Shown: positions 24,949 through 33,590, counted from the stretch's first letter. The stretch: 64,000 bases of DNA from CAYJBH01 sp964369965 (GCA_964369965.1 CAYJGF010000007.1:1-64000), one strand, 5' to 3'. Notes: generated by a model from the letters alone, not told the origin. Numbers and translations: made by a program.

Positions 24949-25728
24949 ATGGCACGCACCGGTATAATGGTCAAGAATATGCACCACAAAGAGCTTAATA
25001 TAGTGGAATGTGGCAGTGAGAGCTGTACGCCTAATCACAGTTTCGGCCCCATTGCTCGCAACTATTGGTTATTGCATTATGTTACAAAAGGCAGCGGTGT
25101 TTTTTGTACAAAAGGACGGGAGTATGCCCTCGGTGTCGGCGATATTTTTGTGATAAAACCGCAGGAGGTCACCTACTACAAGGCGAGTGAGGACGACCCG
25201 TGGGAGTATATCTGGATAGGGTTTACTGCCGAGATACCGTTGCCGGAACAGCTGAAAAAGGACACCTTTCGCATATTTTATGCCCAGTCACTCTTCAAAA
25301 GCATGTTAAAGTGTGATGAGATGTCGTATGGGAGGGAGGCGTATCTGTGCGGCTGTCTTTGGCAGCTTTTTGCGCGCATGTATGAGCAGGCAAGCCGACA
25401 GGACGCAGGCGACGCGGTGCGCATGGCGGTGAGCTTTATCGAGACGGAGTTTGCAAACTCGCTATCGGTGGCGGAGCTTGCCGACCGCCTGCACCTCAAC
25501 CGCTCTTACTTCAGCACGCTGTTCAAACAAACGATCGGTATGTCACCCCACCAATATCTCTCATCGGTGCGCCTTGCCAAGGCGGCGGAGCTGATGAGCG
25601 TGTACGGTCTGTCACCCGGCAGGGTGGCGACAACCTGTGGCTACGCCGACATCTACGCCTTTTCTCGCATGTTCAAACGGCACTATGGACGCTCACCGAA
25701 CGAATATATAAAGGAGAGGCGAAAATAG
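24949..25728 (+). CDS. AraC-family regulator (MsmR/RafR-like)
   Basis: 259 residues. The N-terminal cupin-like sensor (about 10-120) includes YVTKGSGVFCTKGREY and GDIFVIKPQEVTYYKAS. The C-terminal double helix-turn-helix (about 155-256) includes LSVAELADRLHLNRSYFSTL and VATTCGYADIYAFSRMFKRH. It should bind a sugar and activate the divergent GH4 alpha-galactosidase gene. The start follows GGGAGAG. Its higher G+C and sharp codon bias are similar to the neighbouring ilvC. Confidence 0.9.
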   Translation: MARTGIMVKNMHHKELNIVECGSESCTPNHSFGPIARNYWLLHYVTKGSGVFCTKGREYALGVGDIFVIKPQEVTYYKASEDDPWEYIWIGFTAEIPLPEQLKKDTFRIFYAQSLFKSMLKCDEMSYGREAYLCGCLWQLFARMYEQASRQDAGDAVRMAVSFIETEFANSLSVAELADRLHLNRSYFSTLFKQTIGMSPHQYLSSVRLAKAAELMSVYGLSPGRVATTCGYADIYAFSRMFKRHYGRSPNEYIKERRK

Positions 25729-25740
25729 ATGAAAATTTGC

Positions 25741-25769
25741 TTGTATTCACTCGAAAATTATGTTATAAT
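25741..25769 (+). promoter_or_regulatory. Promoter of ilvC
   Basis: TTGTAT (25741-25746), 17 bases, TATAAT (25764-25769). The expected leader is only about 35 bases, so there is no space for a T-box or leader-peptide attenuator before ilvC. Confidence 0.7.
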
Positions 25770-25809
25770 ATTTAGCAGTAAAATATAAATAGAAAGGATT
25801 TGATATAGT

Positions 25810-26820
25810 ATGGCAAAGATTTTTTATCAGGAGGATTGCAACCTCTCACTTTTGGAGGGCAAGACCATCGCGGTCATCGGTTACGGCAGTCAGGGTCACG
25901 CCCACGCGCTCAACGCTAAGGAGTCGGGATGTAATGTCATCATCGGACTCTATGAGGGCTCTCGCTCCTGGGCAAAGGCGGAAAAACAGGGCTTTGAGGT
26001 CTACACCGCTGCCGAGGCGGCAAAAAAAGCGGACATTATCATGATATTGGTCAACGACGAGTTGCAGGGCGGTATATATAAAGAGAGCATCGAACCCAAC
26101 CTTGCAGAGGGCAACATGCTGATGTTTGCCCACGGATTTGCTATCCACTTCGGTCAGATTGTCGCGCCCAAGGGTGTCGACGTGACCATGATCGCCCCGA
26201 AAGGTCCGGGACATACCGTGCGCAGTGAGTATGTCGAGGGCAAGGGCGTGCCGTCGCTCATAGCCGTCCATCAGGACGAGACCGGCAAGGCATTCGACCG
26301 CGCACTCGCCTACGCGCTCGCCATCGGTGGTGCACGTGCCGGCGTTTTGCAGACCACATTTCGCGAGGAGACCGAGACCGATCTGTTCGGCGAGCAGGCA
26401 GTCCTCTGCGGCGGCGTTACCGCATTGATGCAGGCAGGATTTGAGACACTGGTCGAGGCAGGATACGAGCCGGAGAGTGCATATTTTGAGTGCATTCATG
26501 AGATGAAGCTCATCGTCGACCTTATCTATCAGTCCGGTTTTGCCGGCATGAGATACTCGGTATCCAACACCGCGGAGTACGGCGACTATATCACCGGACC
26601 GAAGATCATCACCGACGAGACTAAAAAGGCGATGAAAAAGGTGCTCACCGACATTCAGGACGGCACATTCGCAAAAGATTGGCTGGGTGAGAACGCTGTC
26701 AACGCGCCCCACTTCAAGGCTATGAGACGCCGCTCGGCAGAGCATGCTCTTGAGACTGTCGGCGAACAACTTCGTGGGCTGTACAGTTGGAGTGACAAGG
26801 GCAAACTTATCGACAACTAA
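25810..26820 (+). CDS. ilvC: Ketol-acid reductoisomerase (class I)
   Basis: 336 residues, the class I length. It converts acetolactate or acetohydroxybutyrate to the dihydroxy acid in valine, leucine and isoleucine synthesis. The nucleotide motif is GYGSQGHAHALN (24-35). Mg-binding residues lie in TETDLFGEQAVLCGG and YFECIHEMKLIVDLIY. The cofactor loop after beta strand 2 is GLYEGSRSW (46-54), with Glu49 in a loop where NADPH-dependent enzymes usually carry basic or Ser residues. It stands alone, with its own promoter and terminator, apart from the other ilv genes. Confidence 0.96.
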   Translation: MAKIFYQEDCNLSLLEGKTIAVIGYGSQGHAHALNAKESGCNVIIGLYEGSRSWAKAEKQGFEVYTAAEAAKKADIIMILVNDELQGGIYKESIEPNLAEGNMLMFAHGFAIHFGQIVAPKGVDVTMIAPKGPGHTVRSEYVEGKGVPSLIAVHQDETGKAFDRALAYALAIGGARAGVLQTTFREETETDLFGEQAVLCGGVTALMQAGFETLVEAGYEPESAYFECIHEMKLIVDLIYQSGFAGMRYSVSNTAEYGDYITGPKIITDETKKAMKKVLTDIQDGTFAKDWLGENAVNAPHFKAMRRRSAEHALETVGEQLRGLYSWSDKGKLIDN

Positions 26821-26827
26821 AATTATT

Positions 26828-26860
26828 GGGCGTGCACCGGTGGGTGTGCGCCCATTTTTT
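26828..26860 (+). terminator. Intrinsic terminator of ilvC
   Basis: A ten-pair G+C-rich stem (26828-26837 with 26844-26853, two G-T pairs) with a six-base loop is followed by ATTTTTT. It begins eight bases after the stop codon of ilvC. Confidence 0.85.
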
Positions 26861-26874
26861 CGAAAGGACATCTT

Positions 26875-28083
26875 TTGGACGAACTTATTCTCTATCGTGG
26901 TATCGCCGATAACAAGGTGGTCAATGATTTAACCGCCCCCGAACCCACAAAGAATGCATGGATGGCGATGTCGGAGCTTGTTGAACTGTGCGATAATTAT
27001 GGGCTTTTTGGCAACCTTTGGCATTGTTATCTCACCTTTTTACTTGTCATGGACGAAAATCGATTTTCTCTCGCCTATGAGATGCGTGACGTGCCGGACA
27101 GCGGTATCACAGGACTTGCCGAGATGGATTTCAAAAAGATATGGGGAATGTTTAAAACCTCGATAGACTGTCTGCCGGACACGGTTTTATCCTACACCCC
27201 CTCAAACGGCGAGCGAATTGTCGATGTCGAGGTTTCAACGAGGTTAAGCGAGCTTGCAAAAGAGCTTGCGACCGCCGATACTCCGTCCGTCTTCGGGGAG
27301 AGTTTATGCCGGTATTATAAGAATTACGGCGTAGGTGAGTTTTCACTTTACGGTGCATTTCGTGTAGGAGAAACATGCCTTGAGCCGATAAAGAATATCG
27401 ACAAGATACGTTTTGACGACCTTGTCGGTTATGACATTGCAAAGAATAAACTGCGCCGCAATACCAAGGCATTTTTGGAGGGGCGACCTGCCAACAACTG
27501 CCTTTTGTTCGGCGGTGCCGGCACCGGCAAATCGTCGTCGGTCAAGGCACTTTTAAACGAATATTCCGGGCGCGGTCTGCGCATTATTGAGCTGCAAAAA
27601 CACCGCCTGCGCCATCTCAACGACCTGATTGCCACTGTGAGGGTGCGCCGTTACCGCTTTATTGTCTTTATGGATGATCTGTCTTTCGAGGACTTTGAGG
27701 TGGACTATAAATATCTTAAGGCGGTCATAGAAGGCGGTCTTGAAAAAAAGCCGAGCAACATGCTTATCTATGCCACCTCCAACCGACGACACATTATAAA
27801 GGAAGAGTTCGCCGACCGTGATAGTCTGCATGGCGGTGACACAGTGCAGGAAAAACTTTCGCTCGCGGCGCGCTTTGGCGAGAGTATATTCTTCGACACC
27901 CCCGACAGGGCGCAGTACACCGAAATGGTGAAAACGCTCGCCCGTCGTGAGGGGATATCCATGACCGATGAGGAGCTCACCCTCGCCGCCAACAGATGGG
28001 AGATGTCCCACCACGGCAAATCGGGGAGAAGTGCGCGGCAGTTGGTTGATCATTTATTGGCGCACCAATCACAAATTCTATAA
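26875..28083 (+). CDS. DUF815-type AAA+ ATPase
   Basis: 402 residues from a TTG start behind GAAAGGA. The N-terminal half is alpha-helical and unknown. The C-terminal half is an AAA+ domain: Walker A FGGAGTGKSSS near residue 208, Walker B-like FIVFMDDLSFE near 262, sensor-1 MLIYATSNRRH near 300, and an arginine-finger region. DUF815 proteins are widespread and uncharacterised; they resemble the AAA cores of MoxR- or Cdc48-type remodelers. It follows the ilvC terminator closely, without a clear promoter of its own, so it may depend on read-through. Confidence 0.85.
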   Translation: MDELILYRGIADNKVVNDLTAPEPTKNAWMAMSELVELCDNYGLFGNLWHCYLTFLLVMDENRFSLAYEMRDVPDSGITGLAEMDFKKIWGMFKTSIDCLPDTVLSYTPSNGERIVDVEVSTRLSELAKELATADTPSVFGESLCRYYKNYGVGEFSLYGAFRVGETCLEPIKNIDKIRFDDLVGYDIAKNKLRRNTKAFLEGRPANNCLLFGGAGTGKSSSVKALLNEYSGRGLRIIELQKHRLRHLNDLIATVRVRRYRFIVFMDDLSFEDFEVDYKYLKAVIEGGLEKKPSNMLIYATSNRRHIIKEEFADRDSLHGGDTVQEKLSLAARFGESIFFDTPDRAQYTEMVKTLARREGISMTDEELTLAANRWEMSHHGKSGRSARQLVDHLLAHQSQIL

Positions 28084-28112
28084 ACTTTCACAATCTAAAC
28101 CCCTTTTACCCC

Positions 28113-28140
28113 TTGCCATTTTATCAAATTATGTTATACT
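28113..28140 (+). promoter_or_regulatory. Promoter of the M50 protease-scpA-scpB operon
   Basis: TTGCCA (28113-28118), 16 bases, TATACT (28135-28140). The leader is about 30 bases and ends in AAAAGGA before a TTG start. Confidence 0.6.
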
Positions 28141-28175
28141 TTAATATAGGGAAGTATATATAAAAGGAAAAAGTC

Positions 28176-28838
28176 TTGACAAACAGTATTATCTTTGAAT
28201 ATCTTGTGCGCGCCATAGTTCTGCTCACCGCGATTCCTATCCATGAATCGGCGCACGCACTCGCCGCGTCTAAGCTCGGCGACAACACCGCGCGCTCACA
28301 GGGGCGTATCTCGCTCAATCCGGCGGTGCACTTTGACCTTATCGGCAGCCTTTGCATGATTCTTGCCGGTATAGGTTGGGCAAAACCGGTGCCCATCAAC
28401 GCTTACAATTTCAAGGGCGACCGCAAGCTCGGCATGGCGCTGTCCTCGGCGGCAGGTCCTGCCTCCAACCTGCTTATTGCGCTCGCGTCGATAATCTTGG
28501 CAAAGGTGTTTATGTTTTCCGGCGGGTATGATCCGTCCGCAATGCTCCTGAACACCCTCTACATCATCTTTATTTCCATGGCGCAGATCAACATCATGCT
28601 CGCCATATTCAATCTCATACCGATACCTCCGTTTGATGGCTCGAGAATATTTAACCTGTTCTTGCCGGAGAGATATTATTTTAAGCTGATGCAGTACGAG
28701 CGCTATATCTTCCTCGGGCTGTTCGTGGTGCTCATGACCGGAATTTTAGACGCACCGCTGAGTTTTTTGACCGGCTTAATATTTAACTTTTTCGACCTTA
28801 TCACTCGATTTATAGACCTACTGTTCGGGGTGCTATGA
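28176..28838 (+). CDS. Site-2 protease family (M50) membrane metalloprotease
   Basis: 220 residues, five to six membrane spans. The zinc site is HESAH in IPIHESAHALAASKLGD (about 23-39) and the third ligand is the Asp of IPIPPFDGSRIF. TTG start with AAAAGGA upstream. It belongs to the short rhomboid-like S2P group often found beside scpA. It probably cuts membrane-embedded substrates such as anti-sigma factors, but the substrate here is unknown. Its stop overlaps the start of scpA by four bases (ATGA). Confidence 0.9.
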   Translation: MTNSIIFEYLVRAIVLLTAIPIHESAHALAASKLGDNTARSQGRISLNPAVHFDLIGSLCMILAGIGWAKPVPINAYNFKGDRKLGMALSSAAGPASNLLIALASIILAKVFMFSGGYDPSAMLLNTLYIIFISMAQINIMLAIFNLIPIPPFDGSRIFNLFLPERYYFKLMQYERYIFLGLFVVLMTGILDAPLSFLTGLIFNFFDLITRFIDLLFGVL

Positions 28839-29545
28839 CCGAATTAACCTTTAAAACAAACGACTTTGAAGGTCCTCTTGACCTACTGCTTGCCCTTGTC
28901 GCGAAAAAGAAGATGAGCCTTTTCGACATCGACCTAATCGCCCTTATCGACCACTATCTCGAGGTTATCGGTGGAATGCAGGAGCACCGTTTGGAGGTGG
29001 CGAGCGAGTTTATCGAGATGGCGGCACAACTTGTCTACCTCAAATCACTCCATCTCCTCCCACGCAGTGACGAGGGGGAGCGACTGGAGCGCGAGCTGAC
29101 CGGACGATTAGTGGAGTATGCCCTATGCAAACAGGTTTCGGTGCAACTCGGGTGTATCTCGCAGGGTATTTTTCATGTGGTTAGAATGCCTGCCGAGGTG
29201 GAGCTTGACAGCACCTATCGTATAAAACACAGTATACATGAGCTCTGTCATGCCCATAGTGTAGTTATGGGTAAAGGTGTGCGCCGTATGCCGACCGAGG
29301 AGCAGTTCGACCCGATAGTGACAAAACCGATGGTGTCGGTGTCCTCCAGAATACGGCATATCGTGACCAGTCTGCGAAAAAAAGCGGGGCGACTTATCGA
29401 CTTCTTTCGCCACAGTGAGGACCGTAGCGAGTCGGTCGCAACCTTCCTCGCCGTCTTAGAACTGTTGCACGACGGCAGTATAAAGATAGCGAAAAACGGT
29501 GGGGTGAAGTTTATCGGTATAAAAGGAGATGACGTTGGACGTTAA
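28835..29545 (+). CDS. scpA: Segregation and condensation protein A
   Basis: 236 residues. The kleisin N-terminus reads FEGPLDLLLALVAKKKMSLFDI, followed by ASEFIEMAAQLVYLKSLHLL. The C-terminal winged helix ends with TFLAVLELLHDGSIKIAKNG. With ScpB and SMC it forms the ring that organises and separates chromosomes. It overlaps the protease gene by four bases and scpB by seventeen. Confidence 0.93.
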   Translation: MTELTFKTNDFEGPLDLLLALVAKKKMSLFDIDLIALIDHYLEVIGGMQEHRLEVASEFIEMAAQLVYLKSLHLLPRSDEGERLERELTGRLVEYALCKQVSVQLGCISQGIFHVVRMPAEVELDSTYRIKHSIHELCHAHSVVMGKGVRRMPTEEQFDPIVTKPMVSVSSRIRHIVTSLRKKAGRLIDFFRHSEDRSESVATFLAVLELLHDGSIKIAKNGGVKFIGIKGDDVGR

Positions 29546-30065
29546 ACAATATAAAGGTGCAATAGAGGCGATGCTGTTCGCCTGTGCCGAACCGGTGGCG
29601 GCGGCGCGCTTTGCCGAAGTTTTAGATATCGAGGCCTCGGTGGCAAGTCTCCTACTCACACAGCTCAAAGATAGCTATGCAGAGGATGACCGTGGAATAG
29701 TCCTCTTGCAGTACGAAGACCGTTGGCAACTCGCAACCAACAACGCCTACGCGAACTTTGTGACCGAGATTATGGACAGGCGTCGCAATATGCCACTCTC
29801 CCCCTCTGCACTGGAAATACTGGCGGTGATTGCCTATAATCAGCCGGTTTCACGACTTTTTGTGGAGCAGGTGCGCGGTGTGGACTCCACCTCCGGCATA
29901 TCCACCCTTGCGAACAAGGGACTTATCGAGGAGCAGGGTCGTCTCGACCTGCCGGGCAGACCGATTGCTTACGGCACGACCGACGTTTTTCTGCGGACAT
30001 TCGGTCTATCTTCGCTTGAAGAACTGCCGAGTCTTTCGAGTGAGGAGAGCCTATTCAGTGAATAG
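29529..30065 (+). CDS. scpB: Segregation and condensation protein B
   Basis: 178 residues with two winged-helix domains: AIEAMLFACAEPVAAARFAE and LPLSPSALEILAVIAYNQPV, then VRGVDSTSGISTLANKGLIE and GRPIAYGTTDVFLRTFGLSS. It bridges ScpA in the SMC complex. The ATG at 29529 lies inside the last codons of scpA. The 3' end runs into a MITE-like repeat: the last residues (LFSE) and the TAG come from CTATTCAGTGAATAG, which may be part of the inserted element. Confidence 0.93.
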   Translation: MTLDVKQYKGAIEAMLFACAEPVAAARFAEVLDIEASVASLLLTQLKDSYAEDDRGIVLLQYEDRWQLATNNAYANFVTEIMDRRRNMPLSPSALEILAVIAYNQPVSRLFVEQVRGVDSTSGISTLANKGLIEEQGRLDLPGRPIAYGTTDVFLRTFGLSSLEELPSLSSEESLFSE

Positions 30066-30069
30066 CTAA

Positions 30070-30198
30070 TAGTGAATAGTGAATAGTTGTGGAAACGGCT
30101 TCGCCTTTTTTATTTGTAAAAACAATGAACTAACTCTTGCTTTCAGACAATATAAATCACCGCCGACAGGCGATACCTTAACTATTCATTATTCACTA
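30070..30198. repeat. MITE-like element, 19-base terminal inverted repeats
   Basis: The left arm at 30070-30088 (TAGTGAATAGTGAATAGTT) pairs with 30180-30198 at 18 of 19 positions. The interior has a small GGCTTCGCC hairpin. A further GTGAATAG copy at 30058-30065 overlaps the scpB stop codon. It fills the gap between scpB and the DUF2953 gene and has no coding content. Confidence 0.65.
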
Positions 30199-30214
30199 AT
30201 AAACTGGTACAAAC

Positions 30215-30889
30215 ATGATTATAGTTCTAATAATACTCCTAATAATCCTCCTTTTGCTGATAATCCCCCTCGGCATTCGTGTCCATTATGACGGTGGGTT
30301 TGCTCAGCTTAAACTTTCGATACGTGTTGGATTTTTTGATATACCGCTCCCTCTCGGGTCAAAAAAGGTGCAAAAAAAGGCGGTAAAAGAGGCTAAGAAG
30401 GTAGAAAAAGCGACCGAGGAAGAGGTCAAGAAAGAACTGCCCAAAATTTTGCGCGATAAAGATGGGAGCAAAAAGAGCCCCCTTGAAGTTTACCGGACGA
30501 TAGAGCCTATTTTGTCACGTATACCGGAGATTATGTATCGTGTCATCGCCGCCATAAAGTTCCGTGACATATATATAGTATGGTATGCAAAGGGCAAGGA
30601 CGCGGCGGCGGCGGCGATCACGGTCGGGCGATACTATGCGATATTCAACTCGGCAGTCGCGACCCTCACACCGCCGTTTGATTTTGGCTTTAAAAAGGTG
30701 GAATTCCTACCGAACTACACCGGTGACGAGCGATTTCAAGGGGAGGTTCGCGCCGTCGTCACCACCTCGATTCTACCACTGCTGATAACCGCAGTTTGGT
30801 TTTTAGGTGAGATGAATAGCGAGCGTCAAAAACGCCCCAAAAAGAGGAGAAACACCCCCCAAAAAAGAAAGGAACAAAAAGCATCATGA
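30215..30889 (+). CDS. DUF2953 membrane-anchored protein
   Basis: 224 residues. One N-terminal membrane span (residues 2-19, almost all Ile/Leu), a Lys/Glu-rich stretch at about 48-75, then the DUF2953 core with FRDIYIVWYAKGKDAAAAAI, GRYYAIFNSA and VEFLPNYTGDERFQGEV. The C-terminal 20 residues are Lys/Arg-rich. DUF2953 proteins are found in spore formers, usually directly before a ytfJ/gerW gene, as here. Role unknown; a sporulation link is suggested by the neighbour, with a four-base ATGA overlap. Confidence 0.85.
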   Translation: MIIVLIILLIILLLLIIPLGIRVHYDGGFAQLKLSIRVGFFDIPLPLGSKKVQKKAVKEAKKVEKATEEEVKKELPKILRDKDGSKKSPLEVYRTIEPILSRIPEIMYRVIAAIKFRDIYIVWYAKGKDAAAAAITVGRYYAIFNSAVATLTPPFDFGFKKVEFLPNYTGDERFQGEVRAVVTTSILPLLITAVWFLGEMNSERQKRPKKRRNTPQKRKEQKAS

Positions 30890-31272
30890 CACAACATCCT
30901 ACGGTCGATCTTGTTAACGTTGCAATAAAACAGATTTCCGAGATGGTGGACGGCAACACCACCATCGGCAACCCCATAACCATGGCGAACGGCACCGTCA
31001 TACTTCCCATATCCAAGGTCAGCGTCGGCTTTGCCTCGGGCGGAAGTGATATACCAACAAAGACGGTGGCGGAGAAGTTCGGCGGCGGTTCCGGCGCCGG
31101 TGTTTCCGTCGTGCCGGTCGGTTTTTTGGTCTGCAGTGAGAACGATGTCAAGCTGTTACAGCTCGCCGACACCTCCAACAGCATCGACCGTCTGCTCGCC
31201 ATGATGCCGGAGTTTATGGACAAAATTAACGGCATGATTAACAAAAAAAAGGAAGAGAAAACGGATGGCTGA
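30886..31272 (+). CDS. ytfJ: GerW-family sporulation protein (YtfJ)
   Basis: 128 residues. Family hallmarks: VGNPI-like TTIGNPITMANGTVILPISK, SVGFASGG, and the Gly-rich FGGGSGAGVSVVPVGFLV. In Bacillus this family is needed for lysozyme-triggered germination and is made in the forespore. It overlaps the DUF2953 gene by four bases and the rluB-like gene by eight. Its presence supports a spore-forming host. Confidence 0.92.
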   Translation: MTQHPTVDLVNVAIKQISEMVDGNTTIGNPITMANGTVILPISKVSVGFASGGSDIPTKTVAEKFGGGSGAGVSVVPVGFLVCSENDVKLLQLADTSNSIDRLLAMMPEFMDKINGMINKKKEEKTDG

Positions 31273-31996
31273 TGTACGAATACAAAAGTTGATGTCGGAG
31301 CTGGGCGTGTGCTCGCGTCGTGAGGCGGAAAAGCTGGTGTCGGCAGGCAAGGTCAAGGTCAACGGGCACCCTGCGCACATCGGCGACAAGGTAGACCCGC
31401 AAAAAATAGTGCTGATGGTGGATGGCAAAAGGGTGCATATACCCCGCCGCAGTCAGTTTTATTATTACATGCTCAATAAGCCGAGAGGGTATATCACGAC
31501 GCTGGGCGACGAGTTAGGACGACGGACTATCAAGGATCTTCTTTGCGAAGTTCCGGTGCGTGTCTTCCCTATAGGTCGCCTCGACAAGGACAGCGAGGGG
31601 CTTTTACTCCTCACAAACGACGGCGGTTTTGCCAATCTTTTGACCCACCCGTCACACGGGGTGAAAAAGCTTTATCGCGTCACCGTCACCCCCCATGCCG
31701 ACGAGGAGCAGGTGTTACAGCTCGCAACCGGCGTGGTGCTGGACGATGGAATCAAGACACAGCCCTGCTCGGTCAAGGTCTTGGTGGACGAGCCGGAGCG
31801 CACGGTGCTGGAATTCTCTATTAAAGAGGGGCGCAACCGCCAGATACGGCGCATGTGCTCGGCGGTGGGACTACAGGTCGCGCGCCTATCACGCAAGGCG
31901 GTAGGACCTGTCAAGCTCGCCATGCTACAACCCGGCAAACTGCGAGAGCTCAAACCCTCGGAGGTTATCGCGCTGAGGAATAGTGCGAAGAAATAA
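31265..31996 (+). CDS. rluB: RluB/RsuA-family 16S/23S rRNA pseudouridine synthase
   Basis: 243 residues. N-terminal S4 RNA-binding domain (RIQKLMSELGVCSRREAEKL, residues 4-60). The catalytic motif is FPIGRLDKDSEGLLLLTNDG, with the nucleophilic Asp in RLDKDSEG. The C-terminal region carries EGRNRQIRRMCSAVG. It isomerises a uridine in ribosomal RNA; RluB acts on 23S U2605 in E. coli. It overlaps ytfJ, so the sporulation gene and the rRNA modifier share a transcript. Confidence 0.92.
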   Translation: MADVRIQKLMSELGVCSRREAEKLVSAGKVKVNGHPAHIGDKVDPQKIVLMVDGKRVHIPRRSQFYYYMLNKPRGYITTLGDELGRRTIKDLLCEVPVRVFPIGRLDKDSEGLLLLTNDGGFANLLTHPSHGVKKLYRVTVTPHADEEQVLQLATGVVLDDGIKTQPCSVKVLVDEPERTVLEFSIKEGRNRQIRRMCSAVGLQVARLSRKAVGPVKLAMLQPGKLRELKPSEVIALRNSAKK

Positions 31997-32021
31997 AATC
32001 CATCTTTATATATGTGATGTC

Positions 32022-32041
32022 GTAAGGAGGGTTGCCCCTAC
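32022..32041. repeat. Dispersed hairpin repeat, variant unit
   Basis: Read on the minus strand, GTAGGGGCAACCCTCCTTAC starts with the same GTAGGGG and has the same hairpin plan as the units at 33484-33621 and 45645-45675. Shorter than the 26-base units. Confidence 0.45.
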
Positions 32042-32110
32042 GGTTTCGGCGGTACCGTGGTCGGTTCCTAACACCGTTCAATTGTGCACGTCCGGCGGTA
32101 CGACCCCAAA

Positions 32111-32139
32111 TTGACAAAAATTATATTTTAATATAAAAT
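32111..32139 (+). promoter_or_regulatory. Promoter of the Ig-like lipoprotein gene
   Basis: TTGACA (32111-32116), 17 bases, TAAAAT (32134-32139), within an AT-rich stretch. Leader about 24 bases. Confidence 0.65.
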
Positions 32140-32168
32140 AAATATACACATAATATGAGGTTTGAGAT

Positions 32169-33479
32169 ATGAATATTAAATTATTTAAACGCAACCCATC
32201 CCCCCTGCGCAGGATAATCGCTCGCCTCGGCGTGATGATACTGTTGGTTGTTTTTATGACAGGTTGTCCTGAAGCAAGTGATTTATCAATTTCGGTAGGC
32301 GGCACCGTAGAGTTGACACTCACCGGCAACGATTCATTTTTTGTAAATGCCAAAGATTTGGCGAACTTGAACACTTTCCCTGCGGATATTTATCTCTATT
32401 ATATAGACGAGGGCGGCGCGAGCGTGGAAATCGAGACGGTATCTGTTAAAATTCAGGAACACAAGGTGGAGCAGACAATCGCTGTCGATGATTTTGAGAG
32501 TTTAAAGGGCAAAGATGTTTATGCCACCTTGAAATTCAGTGGGTATAAAAGCGATGCTTTTAGTTCGATTTTCAACTATTTCGATAACATAGATGAAAAT
32601 CCGAACAAGACTGCTACCACCGAAGTTATTGACGGAATCCCATATAAAGTTTTGGTGATAACCTCCAATCTATTAACCATACCGAACGACAATACCGATG
32701 ATACGCAGGGCGACGGCGAGACACAGGAAGATACCGACGACGAGACCGACGACGATACACAGACCGACGACGAGACCGACGAGGGGGCGGCGGATGTGAC
32801 GGTGACGGTGACAAGCCACCCACAGTCCGCGACATACGAAGCACAACAAACCGCGGCACCGCTCACGGTGAGTGCGTCGGCAAGCGATGCATCACTGCAA
32901 CCGTACCTACAGTATGCATGGTTCAGGATAATCGGCAGCAAGCACTATATAATTGTTGGGGCGTATTCAAACAGCTACACCCCACCCACCGGTGCACCCG
33001 GCATTTACGACTACTACTGCTCTGTCATGATAAACGGCGAACAGGTGGCATATTCCAATACCGCCAGAATAACGGTGAAAAAAAGCTTAGCATCAAATTC
33101 TTTAAACCTCAATCTGCCGGATTATATCAACGTCTATTTAGACCAGCCGAACTATTCGTTTTCGGTGCCGATAAATCAAAACGGATTTACCTTTGATTCT
33201 GTAATAAGGTACAACAATTTCCTCACCACCGGCGCTATCACCAAACCGGTAACCAATACCGATTCTACACACGTTGGCATATCCTTCACCGCAACGGCGG
33301 TGGGCGAGATCATGCTGGAGATAGTGTACAGCACCCCCGACAGTAAATCTGTAATTTCAATCCCGGTCAACGTCTACCCGGCGCCACCCGAGCCGACACC
33401 GGAACCGACACCGACACCGACACCGGCACCGGAGGGGGGAGTTCTTCCCGATGATGTAATTCCGATACCGGGGGTGTGA
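32169..33479 (+). CDS. Surface lipoprotein with Ig-like domain, unknown function
   Basis: 436 residues. A positively charged N-terminus and membrane stretch end in the lipobox FMTGC. Order: beta-rich domain (about 35-165), an Asp/Glu/Thr-rich spacer (about 170-205), an Ig-like domain (about 208-300; SHPQSATYEAQ...LQYAWFRI...YDYYCSVMINGEQVAYSN), a further beta domain (about 305-405) and a Pro/Thr spacer of EPTPTP type near the end. The Ig-like domain resembles that in the repeat protein at 45776-48802. It is transcribed alone from its own promoter. Adhesion or ligand binding is likely; nothing more can be said. Confidence 0.75.
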   Translation: MNIKLFKRNPSPLRRIIARLGVMILLVVFMTGCPEASDLSISVGGTVELTLTGNDSFFVNAKDLANLNTFPADIYLYYIDEGGASVEIETVSVKIQEHKVEQTIAVDDFESLKGKDVYATLKFSGYKSDAFSSIFNYFDNIDENPNKTATTEVIDGIPYKVLVITSNLLTIPNDNTDDTQGDGETQEDTDDETDDDTQTDDETDEGAADVTVTVTSHPQSATYEAQQTAAPLTVSASASDASLQPYLQYAWFRIIGSKHYIIVGAYSNSYTPPTGAPGIYDYYCSVMINGEQVAYSNTARITVKKSLASNSLNLNLPDYINVYLDQPNYSFSVPINQNGFTFDSVIRYNNFLTTGAITKPVTNTDSTHVGISFTATAVGEIMLEIVYSTPDSKSVISIPVNVYPAPPEPTPEPTPTPTPAPEGGVLPDDVIPIPGV

Positions 33480-33483
33480 TGGT

Positions 33484-33556
33484 GTAGGGGCGGAATCAAT
33501 ATCCGCTCGAAATATACGACGACGGACGAGGTCGGGCGAATATAGAATTCGCCCCT
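33484..33556. repeat. Two dispersed hairpin-repeat units in opposite orientation
   Basis: Unit one runs 33484-33509 on the plus strand (GTAGGGGCGGAATCAATATC then CGCTCG). Unit two runs 33533-33556 on the minus strand (TAGGGGCGAATTCTATATTC then GCCCG). Each forms its own hairpin, and the pair forms a larger inverted repeat. Non-coding, in the gap 33480-33641. Confidence 0.65.
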
Positions 33557-33590
33557 AAACCCAACCGAAATGCACGGCTAACCGTTATGG

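Noticed and set aside
25729..25809. T-box or attenuator before ilvC
   Set aside because: The promoter leaves a leader of about 35 bases, too short for either.
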